Positions 1 to 6,779 of a stretch of DNA of 10,206 nucleotides are shown here, piece after piece. The stretch's first letter is position 1, and each line of letters starts with the position of its first letter. The DNA is taken from NCBI GenBank assembly GCA_003024985.2, contig PXIH01S0040290.1. One strand, given 5' to 3'. The translations under genes were made by a program, and so were the position numbers. Origin of the DNA: Euperipatoides rowelli. Lineage: Eukaryota; Onychophora; Udeonychophora; Euonychophora; Peripatopsidae. The notes under the pieces are model-generated. The model was given only the letters and a program-made list of their open reading frames with translations. It had not been told where the DNA came from and did not search any database.

Positions 1-47
1 TTTTTTGTGAAAATCTTCCTTTTTTTCCCAAAACAAATCTGGCAACC

Positions 48-578
48 CTAATGACAAGCACTCTCATCTTCATCTTCGTTGTCTTCAGACTCAGTACCAC
101 TACCCCTAGATGCAAGATCGTAATATGTTAATACTGAAACTGATTCAGAGAGAGTTGTCTCTTTTTGAAAGGTGAATAGTTTTTTTACTTACAATTTGAC
201 CTGTTCAGTACCCCAATTCTCCTTTGCCATCCACTTGTAGATGGTACTGTTGTTTGTCTTCAGTGGATAACCATTAGCCTTTTACTTTTGTAATATCAAA
301 AAGTTCATTCAGGGCATCATATTTTCCCCTCTTGACATATTCATTATAAGGCTTCATCACCTTGTCAAGCTTTGATGGTATTACTTGATCAAATATATGT
401 GGAAAATTCAATTTATTTTTCAATAATTTTTTAATTTCTTAGGAAATTTCTGCTATTCGCTCCTTTGTTCCTTTGATTTCTGCTCCAAGAAACTAGTACC
501 ATCCAATAATTTGCATTTGGAGAGCATTCTGCATTTTTCTTGCAGTAAATATTCATCTTCTATGTGACTGCTGAAATC
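48..578 (-). pseudogene. Broken ORF of unknown family, acidic C-terminus
   Basis: Reading the minus strand from 578 gives about 40 open codons (HIEDEYLLQEKC, then LLDGTSFLEQKSKEQR). A frameshift near 455-470 follows, then a second well-formed stretch (IKKLLKNKLNFPHIFDQ, VMKPYNEYVKRGKYDALNEL, WLSTEDKQQYHLQVDGKG). In-frame stops lie at 439-441, 274-276 and 205-207. A further shift near 190 leads into a Ser- and acid-rich tail (ESEDNEDEDESACH) ending at the TAG at 48-50. Hydrophilic, Lys/Glu-rich composition and codon-like flow across the breaks argue that it once encoded a protein. I do not recognise the family. It lies on the same strand as the host RAB3GAP1 gene, but its sequence does not resemble that protein, so it is probably a transposon-derived or retrocopied gene in the next intron. 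A GTAAGT at 187-192 (minus) resembles a splice donor but may be chance. Confidence 0.6.
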
Positions 579-579
579 T

Positions 580-595
580 CACCAAATTATTGGTG
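580..595. repeat. Short perfect inverted repeat
   Basis: CACCAA (580-585) and TTGGTG (590-595) are perfect complements around a 4-base ATTA loop. It lies just upstream of the broken minus-strand ORF. No function can be assigned. Confidence 0.5.
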
Positions 596-600
596 TAGTG

Positions 601-640
601 TAGAAAGTTCTGGAAAGTTGTGGAAAGTTGTAGAAATTGC
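601..640. repeat. 10-bp tandem repeat array (four units)
   Basis: Four consecutive 10-mers follow the pattern T(A/G)GAAAGTT(C/G): TAGAAAGTTC, TGGAAAGTTG, TGGAAAGTTG and TAGAAATTGC. The two middle copies are identical and the outer ones are diverged. The array sits just outside the start of the minus-strand broken ORF. Confidence 0.85.
602..616. promoter_or_regulatory. Heat-shock-element-like motif (nGAAnnTTCnnGAAn)
   Basis: AGAAAGTTCTGGAAA is three perfect alternating pentamers (nGAAn, nTTCn, nGAAn), the arrangement bound by heat shock factor in eukaryotes. It arises inside the 10-bp repeat array, so it may be a by-product of a repeat containing GAAAGTT. No adjacent active promoter is evident, and it is deep within the RAB3GAP1 gene body. 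Confidence 0.25.
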
Positions 641-1105
641 TACTACTAATGAGTAGATGTTAGACACAGTATATTGAGATTCCAATTTTTGATTAGAAGG
701 TGACCTTTTTTTAAAAACTGTGAGAAATTATGTTCTTTTTCATTGTTTTTAAGCAAAAGTTCATCCATTTATGATACAGGAAATATTCTCTTTGAAAAAT
801 AGTCAAAAAACACAGGCAAATGGAATCTACTGTATTTGCAAAATACAAATTATTAATTAATTAATTATCAATTCGTCCACTTGGAGCAATGAGACAGTTG
901 ATCAGGCTGTCAGTTGCAACTCCTGACATTATAATAAGAGCAAGGCTGTGACTAGAAAGTAAACAACTATGATAACTAGTCTGCTCAAACTCCCCAGGAG
1001 GAATCAATATGAACAATTTAAAAAGACATTGGTTAGAATACGTTATACGTCCACCACTTGTTACTGTATGCAAACATATGATTCACACAAGTCTTATAAG
1101 GTAAA
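641..1105. other. AT-rich spacer, no gene seen
   Basis: No convincing coding segment is seen on either strand. It contains a TTAA-type simple run near 851-868 and short recurring GTCCAC motifs (near 875 and 1050). A minus-strand frame open across 861-1073 has no recognisable protein features. Confidence 0.5.
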
Positions 1106-1120
1106 GGTTAGGGAAAAAAA

Positions 1121-1217
1121 TAGTCTTAAGCTACGGTAGTTGGAGTTAAAGTCCAGGGTAAGCTAGAAGTTAGGAATATAACAAAACAAATAGTCTTAAC
1201 TACGATAGTTGGAGTTA
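1121..1217. repeat. Diverged direct repeat, about 70-bp period
   Basis: TAGTCTTAAGCTACGGTAGT plus TGGAGTTA (1121-1148) recurs as TAGTCTTAACTACGATAGTT plus GGAGTTA (1191-1217), with one missing base and one substitution. Both copies are preceded by a GTTAGG-like block (1107-1112 and 1169-1174), so the duplicated unit is about 70 bp. Origin unknown. Confidence 0.8.
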
Positions 1218-1232
1218 TGATCAGTTATACAG

Positions 1233-1270
1233 TATGTCCACCAATACATAGGCGTGCACTGGTGGACATA
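1233..1270. repeat. Inverted repeat with 11-bp perfect arms
   Basis: TATGTCCACCA (1233-1243) and TGGTGGACATA (1260-1270) are perfect reverse complements separated by 16 bases. The arms could form a hairpin or be the ends of a very short foldback element. A related GTCCACCA occurs at about 1049-1056. Confidence 0.8.
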
Positions 1271-1333
1271 AAACGGATCCTGACCAAGAAATTCATCATA
1301 AAACATACACTGTATAAACTCTATATACCAGTA

Positions 1334-1381
1334 TACAGTAGTATTGACATATAAATGCTATATTATTCTTGTACTACTGTA
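1334..1381. repeat. Inverted repeat with 10-bp perfect arms
   Basis: TACAGTAGTA (1334-1343) and TACTACTGTA (1372-1381) are perfect reverse complements around a 28-base AT-rich centre, and pairing continues imperfectly outward. It looks like a small foldback structure. No coding content. Confidence 0.75.
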
Positions 1382-1654
1382 CAGCCTGAATTAGGTAAAA
1401 TATCTTGAGACTTTTCATATGTTTTGTTTCAAATAAATCTAGCAAAAAAAATTATATATTTTTTTTAAAAAATACTGCAATTTGATCTTCAACATTTAAT
1501 AAGTAAAAGAGTTAGTATACTGTACATAAAACAATAGAAATGAAATTCAATGAGAAATTCATTTATTAATCATTGAAATTTTTTTCAATGGATTTAAATT
1601 TTAAATAAAAATATTAACATCTGGAGGTAATGCATAATTAAACTAATGAAGGCT
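1382..1654. other. AT-rich intronic sequence
   Basis: Sequence downstream (in host-gene direction) of the 1661-1742 exon. It contains A/T homopolymer runs and no coding signal, so it reads as the beginning of the next RAB3GAP1 intron. Confidence 0.5.
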
Positions 1655-1660
1655 TCTTAC

Positions 1661-1742
1661 CATCTACATAGACAATGAGCACGGGGAGGAAAATCATTCT
1701 CCATTGACATCATGTCTTCCAAAGCTTGGGGAAGAGATACCA
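1661..1742 (-). CDS. RAB3GAP1: RAB3GAP1 orthologue, internal exon (NDFPPRAHCL region)
   Basis: This 82-bp exon encodes part of the catalytic subunit of the Rab3 GTPase-activating complex, which with its non-catalytic partner acts on Rab3 and Rab18 in vesicle traffic and at the ER. On the minus strand it is bounded by a TTTTCCAG acceptor and a GTAAGA donor, and only one frame is open. That frame reads VSLPQALEDM, then MSMENDFPPRAHCLCR. The stretch NDFPPRAHCL followed by an Arg and a Trp codon split across the donor is, from memory, highly characteristic of the N-terminal part of RAB3GAP1. The exon starts with two bases of a codon, which match the single leftover base of the 9670-9817 exon to give a Val codon. 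The next exon lies outside the window. Confidence 0.87.
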
Positions 1743-1744
1743 CT

Positions 1745-2530
1745 GGAAAATAATAATAATACATCTATTTATTTACTTAAAAATCACAATCATTAAATAA
1801 TATTATTCATTAAAAGCAATTCGCTCATTAAGCAATAAAATTTCTAATATATACTGTAAATAGCCCAGGAATATAAAACGTTCTGATGCTGTTTATGTTT
1901 ATAATGTTATAATCTTATTTTTGCACACGTGCAAATTATTTTGTCTCAGTAATATTGTGGCTACGTTAAGGATGATATACAGAAAATAATTATATGATGG
2001 TCCTGTGGTACAAGATCATTAATAATTTTTATGGACCACTAAAAGTTATTTGGAAGTGGTCCAATGAACCACCTACCAAAGTTAGCTAATTATACTAAAA
2101 CTTTACATTACCATATATGGTATTTGGAAAAAAATATATATGCTCAACAATTCATGCACATTAATTTTAATATAATTTTTGTAGAAAGTGACAGATTTGA
2201 TACTATTAGAAAATTTCGTTTTTATTTCATCGAAAGAAAATAAATGCAATAAAATTTAAGTTTAAAAATAGTTTTATAATCCACAAGACAAGGTTGCATA
2301 ATTTATTTATTCCCCCAAAATTTATTTTTTTAAAAACAAATCTAAACTTATTCAATAAAAAAAATTGATATAGGCCTGTAGGTTATAAATTTAGCTTATG
2401 TTCACTTTGTACACTACGTTTTTAATCTAAGCTAGAAAATATCTTTGTTTCAACAGGTATTTCACCTGAAACTGTTCAAGTTAATCAAGAATGTCAATAT
2501 ATAACAAACCAGAACTGCACCTCTGTATGA
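1745..2530. other. AT-rich intronic sequence without a gene
   Basis: Stops are frequent on both strands and no conserved protein motif is visible. The only structured feature noted is the hairpin at 2032-2063. Homopolymer and AAATTT-type runs dominate. Confidence 0.5.
2032..2063. repeat. Inverted repeat with 9-bp perfect arms
   Basis: TGGACCACT (2032-2040) pairs with AGTGGTCCA (2055-2063) across a 14-base loop. Related GGTCC/GAACCACC words nearby (1999-2003, 2067-2074) hint that it is the core of a larger decayed foldback sequence. Confidence 0.75.
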
Positions 2531-2541
2531 TACAGTCTTAC

Positions 2542-2586
2542 CTTCTTATAAGTTTCCACCCAGCAACAGCACTCATCACAAACTAT
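2542..2586 (-). other. Exon-like 45-bp Cys-rich segment
   Basis: On the minus strand a 15-codon open stretch reading IVCDECCCWVETYKK is flanked by an AACAG acceptor-like end and a GTAAGA donor-like start. The C-x2-C pair followed by Trp resembles a zinc-binding fragment such as a PHD-like relic. Its phase is incompatible with the neighbouring RAB3GAP1 exons: splicing it in would give an early stop. It may be a relic of a mobile element, a non-productive exon, or chance. Confidence 0.25.
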
Positions 2587-2798
2587 CTGTTGATAGTAAA
2601 CAAAAATAATATAATAAACAGAATTTGCTAAATAGATTGCACCTTCTGTATGTATAATGAGATTGGTTTAGTCTAACAGACAGACAGAAATATGCCTGTA
2701 AATTACTATGAAAATTTGTATACAAAAAGACTAAATTAGTTTATCCAATATAAAAAAAAGGCAAGTTAGGTCATTTTGGTCATGTTTAGTTTCTGTCC

Positions 2799-2846
2799 CG
2801 CTGCTCGGCTATCTTCGACGCTGCTCGGCTATCTTCGACGCTGCTC
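2799..2846. repeat. Exact 20-bp tandem repeat, 2.4 copies
   Basis: CGCTGCTCGGCTATCTTCGA occurs twice without mismatch (2799-2818, 2819-2838), followed by the first 8 bases of a third copy (2839-2846). The unit has two internal CpGs plus a CpG at its 5' end, and its GC content stands out sharply from the surroundings. Confidence 0.95.
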
Positions 2847-2910
2847 AATTTTAGAATTTGCATAATGCAATTAAAATTGTTAAAGTGAAATTGGGTCATT
2901 AGTTTTAGAA

Positions 2911-2958
2911 TCATTTTTGACGGGCTTTTAAGATCCGTCATTTTTGACGGGCTTTTAA
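2911..2958. repeat. 27-bp-period direct repeat with internal hairpin
   Basis: A 21-base block (TCATTTTTGACGGGCTTTTA plus A) is repeated exactly at 2911-2931 and 2938-2958. Between them CCGTCA (2935-2940) can pair with TGACGG of either copy (2918-2923 or 2945-2950), giving competing hairpins. It lies 65 bp from the 20-bp tandem repeat, so both may belong to one unrecognised element. Confidence 0.9.
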
Positions 2959-2959
2959 A

Positions 2960-3438
2960 CTAGTCAATAGATAAAATGTCTATTCAGATATTTCTAATCC
3001 TAGGCTACAAAGCCAAATGTATATTATTAGACATTTTAAATATTGCCTATGATAATTAATGATATTGTTAGTTTATAACGTATTAGTTCTAAGTGTGCAA
3101 ACTAAACTAGTATTAAAACTAACACTAGCTATAAAATATGAACAGTTATATATTAATGACAAATTATCTCTGGTTAAAAGACAATCATCATAAATCTTGT
3201 TTACACAAATATCTGTTCATCTCATCATACAAGCTGATAACAATCTTGGAGTAAACATCTTGGTAGGATTTTAGCATCAAAACCAAGCGTGTACCAGCGA
3301 GAAAAAAAAATGATATACTTCAATTCTATTAGCTCAATTTCCATAGCTTGGAGCCAATAGAGTTTGACTGGCTGTCATCAGGAGTCCTTTAGATAACTAC
3401 TACAAAACTATAAAAGCTGGGTTACAAATCATCATGCT
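2960..3438. other. AT-rich intronic sequence, no gene seen
   Basis: No recognisable coding region. A loose inverted similarity exists between TTCTATTAGCTC (near 3325-3336) and GGAGCCAATAGAG (near 3350-3362), but it has mismatches. Confidence 0.45.
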
Positions 3439-3440
3439 TG

Positions 3441-3519
3441 TTCTTAGGCTGGGCTAACTATCCAGACTTAGCTTCTACATTCTTAGGCTGGCTCATAACC
3501 CAGACTCTGTTTCCACAAT
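3441..3519. repeat. Degenerate tandem duplication, about 40 bp
   Basis: Two adjacent related units begin TTCTTAGGCTGGGCTAACTA (3441) and TCTTAGGCTGGCTCATAACC (3481). Each is followed by a CCAGACT block and a TTCYACA-type end. An AGCTGGGTTAC motif just upstream (about 3416) may be a third, worn copy. Confidence 0.7.
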
Positions 3520-3712
3520 CTTATTGCCGAATAATTTTAGCCATATGGCTATTACAGTGAGAATTAGCTATTAAGTCAGTCTTTAGTTTCCTAAGTAAAT
3601 CGGCCCGGTATAAGTTCAAGGTTATCACTAAGCTTTGGAATTGATTCACAGTGATGTTTGTAGTCCTATTACTTCTATTTGAAAGGAAGAGTGTAATTAT
3701 TTTGTAATTTTC

Positions 3713-3869
3713 GTGGAGGTCTATATACATTTTGTTATAAATGATATATGGGATTAAACATAAAAATCAAGTTTTCAAGTGTTTTAAAGAATATGTGGCT
3801 GAACTGGAACATATTTTATAGGAACAGAGATTTCAATGATTATTTAAAAAAGGAAGGCCTAAACTCTGC
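3713..3869 (+). pseudogene. Ty1/copia pol relic, left part (integrase core)
   Basis: Broken plus-strand reading frames resemble the integrase core of Ty1/copia polyproteins. A GG-x-Y-x-F-type start near 3715 is followed by a QVFKCFKEYVAELE stretch (about 3770-3811) and NDYLKKEGLNS (about 3833-3866, another frame). These are pieces of the region between the first and third integrase catalytic acids. Several stops and frameshifts are present. The relic stops exactly where the gypsy LTR begins, and the copia frame resumes on the far side of that element near 8024, so the two parts look like one sequence split by insertion. The left boundary is uncertain. Confidence 0.6.
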
Positions 3870-4076
3870 TGTACTGTATTATACCAACTAGGCTAATCAT
3901 GTGTAATAAACATAAGATGCCACGTTCCTTCTGGAACTAATGTTCGATTAATTCTGTTCTTAGAAAAAAATAGCTGTAACCATGTTATAGTTTAGTAGTA
4001 GTAAATAAATGTTATTTATTAAATGTTAGTTACTATAAGATTTGTTATAGGTAATTTGTTATTTGTTATAAAGACA
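3870..4076 (+). repeat. 5' LTR of the gypsy element
   Basis: Starts TGTACTGTATTATACC and ends TTGTTATAAAGACA, so it has TG...CA borders. It matches the 3' copy through a shared CACGTTCCTTCTGG block and a common end. It is 207 bp, about 45 bp longer than the 3' copy, mostly because of an extra segment near 3970-4007. An alternative end at 4079 (ACA) is possible. AATAAA-type words are present at about 3905 and 4004. Confidence 0.88.
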
Positions 4077-4086
4077 ACAATTTAAC

Positions 4087-4097
4087 TGGCGATGAAG
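4087..4097 (+). other. Candidate primer binding site
   Basis: TGGCGATGAAG lies 10 bases after the 5' LTR end. It begins with TGG, complementary to a tRNA CCA tail, as expected for a tRNA-primed LTR element. I cannot assign the tRNA from memory with confidence. Confidence 0.55.
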
Positions 4098-4136
4098 ATT
4101 AAAGTCATAAATAAATTTTGATCACGTTATCAATAT

Positions 4137-4846
4137 GTCTATAGATTTGAAGTATTCGATCCGGAAATTCATTCCTGGGACAGATATGACAAAATAAATT
4201 TTTGTTTCCTACAATCATTATGTTATTAGGTTAAAACGTATGCTGTTTTATGTGATATTTTTTCAACAGAAAATCCAGACACAAAGAAACCGGATGAATT
4301 GCTAGATAGACTCTCGGAACATTTTTCTCCAAAGATTCAAATACCAGTCACGAGATTCCATTTTTCTGAAAGGAAACAAAAAAAGAGGAATCTATTGCAG
4401 ATTATATCCTGGAACTAAAGAAACTCAGTAAAAATTGAAAATATGGCAGTAGCCTAGAAGATCGAATTTGTGAACAGTTTGTTTATGGTCTAGTCGATCC
4501 TGAAATTCGTACAAGATTATTGTTCGAGGAAACTTTAACGTTAGACTTAGCAATTAAGCTAGCTACAACTAGTGTAGAATCGGCAAAAAAAGGAGCAAGT
4601 ACCTTTGGGTTAAATAACAACCTGGAAGGAATTTTGTCTGTTAAAAAAGACGTACAGTTTAAAAACGCTAACGTAACTTGACCTGAACCTCCACAAACAA
4701 ACAAACCTTGTAGACATTGTGGCAGTAGTGCTCATCATGAATCCAATTGCCAATTTAAAGATTATGTTTGCAATTATTGCAAAAAGAAAGGACATTTAGC
4801 TAAAGCTTGCCGATCACGATCTTCAAATTCAAACAAGAAACATTTT
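4137..4846 (+). pseudogene. Ty3/gypsy gag remnant with two CCHC zinc knuckles
   Basis: This encoded the capsid and nucleocapsid part of the element. Broken coding segments run from about 4137 (RFEVFDPEIHSWDRY), through a middle part (LLDRLSEHFSPK near 4300), to an open stretch from 4439 to 4678. In-frame stops lie at 4436-4438 and 4679-4681, and a frameshift sits in the A-run near 4377-4384. Two canonical C-x2-C-x4-H-x4-C knuckles follow, at 4709-4750 and 4769-4810, with all eight metal ligands intact. The N-terminal part is much shorter than in complete Mag-like gags, so an internal deletion is likely. The same frame runs on into the protease, as in fused gag-pol elements. Confidence 0.85.
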
Positions 4847-5260
4847 CAAATGGCCGAAAACAAGAAAGCTGACGTCATTAACAAATTTTCTATGGAAGTC
4901 GATGAAAACATCATTGAGTACGACTTTTACCGAGTAGACATCAAATCAACTTTGTTTATAAACGATGAACCAATCATGATCGAGCTCTTAGTAAATAAAC
5001 AAAGCATCATGTTTGAAGTTTATACTGAAGCTTGGGTAACCCTTATCTCAAAAGAACTATATTTACAAAAAATTTTGCAGTGGAAATTCTCACAACTAAT
5101 ATATTATTAAATACAATTAAGGAACAAATTAAACCCTTAGGAAAGATAAAAGTTTCTACTTGTTTAAATAATGTCAATAAATTCGCTGGAGATTTTTGTA
5201 ATTCGTCAATTACCGACACCTTTATTAGGTAGAAGCTGGATTTCAACATTTAAAATTTTA
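4847..5260 (+). pseudogene. Retroelement aspartic protease remnant, active site lost
   Basis: The frame continuing from gag is open to 5110 and holds the retropepsin core. A hydrophobic strand (PIMIELLVN) precedes the catalytic turn, and VTLISKELY follows it. Where the family has Asp-Thr-Gly, this copy reads Tyr-Thr-Glu (5021-5029), so both the catalytic Asp and the Gly are gone. The protein then continues in the +1 frame (IKPLGKIKV near 5131-5157) and in a third frame with LLGRSW (about 5222-5239), the conserved end of gypsy proteases. At least two frameshifts are therefore present. Such a product could not process a polyprotein. Confidence 0.8.
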
Positions 5261-5384
5261 AATTTAAACGTACATAAAATTAATGAAAAAGAATCTATGA
5301 AATTGGAAAAGATGTTACACAATTATGCAAAATTATTTCCCCAACATTAGAACTTAAGGGATTTGAAGCTCATCTAGTCCTACA

Positions 5385-5990
5385 CAATTATGCCACTCCG
5401 AGATTCTTTAAATACAGACCCGTTCCTTTTGCACTTCGACCAGCCAAAGAGCTAGAATTGGATAAACTACAAAAACAAGGAATATAGTACCTATTTAACA
5501 CTCTAAATGGGCAGCTTCAGAAGAACCTATGTTAAAGTAGGATAACTCAATTTGCCTGTGTGGTGACTATAAGGTAGGCCTAAACCCTGTTTTAGTTAAG
5601 GACTCTTATCCCCTACTCAGAATTGAGGACATCTTTTCAAAATTAAATGGAGGAATAATTTTTAGTAAATTGGACAGGACACAGGCATATCAAGTTATGT
5701 ATGGACAAGGAGTCACATCTTATGTTAACCATAAACATTCATAAGGGTCTTTTTAAGGTGACTAGGATGCCATTTGGTATTTCCACAGCTCCCTTCATCT
5801 TCCAAAGAATGATGGATCAAATACTAGTCGACATTGAAGGAGTCATTTGTTATCTTGACAATATCCTGATCACTGGTAAATCTATTCCTGAACATTTAGT
5901 TAATTTTAAACAAAGTGTTAACCAGACTCATGGATGCTGGTATTACATTAAACAAACACAAATGTGAGTTCCTAAAATCCAGTGTGGAAT
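5385..5990 (+). pseudogene. Ty3/gypsy reverse transcriptase remnant
   Basis: This is the palm and fingers of the polymerase that would copy element RNA into DNA. Visible blocks are an RPVPFALRP entry motif (about 5417), SKWAAS (about 5504), CGDYK (about 5558), SKLD with motif A Asp retained (5673-5675), GLFKVTRMPFGIS (about 5746), and the motif C box reading YLDN at 5851-5862. The family norm is YxDD, so the second metal-binding Asp has become Asn. Stops occur at about 5488 and 5549 depending on frame, and a frame change near 5700 leads into an open frame 5701-5967. The tail LNKHKCEFLKSSVEYLGHSI is recognisable near 5947-6006 in another frame. Confidence 0.9.
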
Positions 5991-6005
5991 ACTTAGGACA
6001 TTCAA

Positions 6006-6545
6006 TTGATGCACACTACAAAAACAAAAAATTCTGATATTTTCCAAGCCCCTGTATTAGGGTTAATCAATTACTATCGAAAATTCTTACCTAATTTAGC
6101 TTCTACGCTAGCCCCTTTAAATCGACTCTTGCAAAAAGGCATTAAATGGACTTGGGATTCTGCAGAGGATATAGCCTGTAGGAAAATTAAGGATGAAATT
6201 GCTTCATCCCACGTCTTAGTATATTTGGACCCAACACTTCCAATTACATTGGCCTGCAATGCCTCACCAACCGGATTAGGAACGGTAATATCCCACAGCT
6301 ACCCGGATTAAACTGACCATCCGATTGCCTTTGCCTCATGTTCCCTTGCCCCAGCAGAACGTAATTACTTCACACTTCTCCCAGATCATAGGCTGTTAAC
6401 TAGAATCTTGCCACCAAATGCATAAATTCCTACATTAGCAACAGCCCAGCTCCAAAGATGGTCGCTAATATTGTCTGCATATGACTATGTCGTTAAATAT
6501 AGGGCATCGAAAACTCATCTAAATGCAGATGCCCTATCATGATCA
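6006..6545 (+). pseudogene. Connection and RNase H remnant with internal deletion
   Basis: The open frame 6006-6311 carries the connection segment (GLINYYRKFLPNLASTLAPL) and the first RNase H strand. There the catalytic Asp is Asn in ACNASP (6258-6260). The Glu of the AER motif (6357-6359), the Asp of PDHRLL (6384-6386) and the Asp of NADALS (6528-6530) are kept. Between the AERNY motif and the FTLLPDHRLL block, roughly 30 residues usual in this family are missing in frame at about 6368/6369. In-frame stops lie in a TAA near 6309 and a TGA at 6540-6542. The product would have degraded RNA in the RNA-DNA hybrid. Confidence 0.85.
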
Positions 6546-6779
6546 TCAATTCTTTCTATAAAAAGCATCTCGCCAGAGGAAATATCTAAGGACATATTTA
6601 CACTAAATCAGGTGGAAAACTTATCCATCTCTGCCAAAGACATTGCCAGGGAAACAGCAAAAGACCCGATCTTGTCATAAGTCCTAAAACAAACACAAGA
6701 CTGCTGGTATATTTCCTCAGGAAATCAGAACTATCAACCTTACAGAAATGTTTATTATGGTGCCAAAGAACCATTATTC

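Noticed and set aside
187-192. Minus-strand GTAAGT as a real donor of the left-end gene
   Set aside because: Similar coding continues just past it in another frame and the surrounding gene is already broken, so a frameshift explains the sequence as well as an intron does.
601-640. Possible CRISPR-like array
   Set aside because: Units are contiguous 10-mers without spacers and the genome is eukaryotic.
861-1073. Minus-strand 70-codon open frame
   Set aside because: No splice context, conserved motif or similarity to the host gene; its length is within what chance allows.
3521-3730. Minus-strand 69-codon open frame
   Set aside because: It overlaps the left copia relic, ends in AT-rich sequence and shows no domain.
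3867-3880. LTR start at TGCTGTACTG (3867) instead of 3870
   Set aside because: Alignment with the 3' copy (TGTGGTGTAAT at 7856) fits better with a start at TGTACTGTATT, 3870.
4483-4795. Minus-strand open frames opposite gag
   Set aside because: Antisense to the gag segment whose zinc knuckles identify the true strand.
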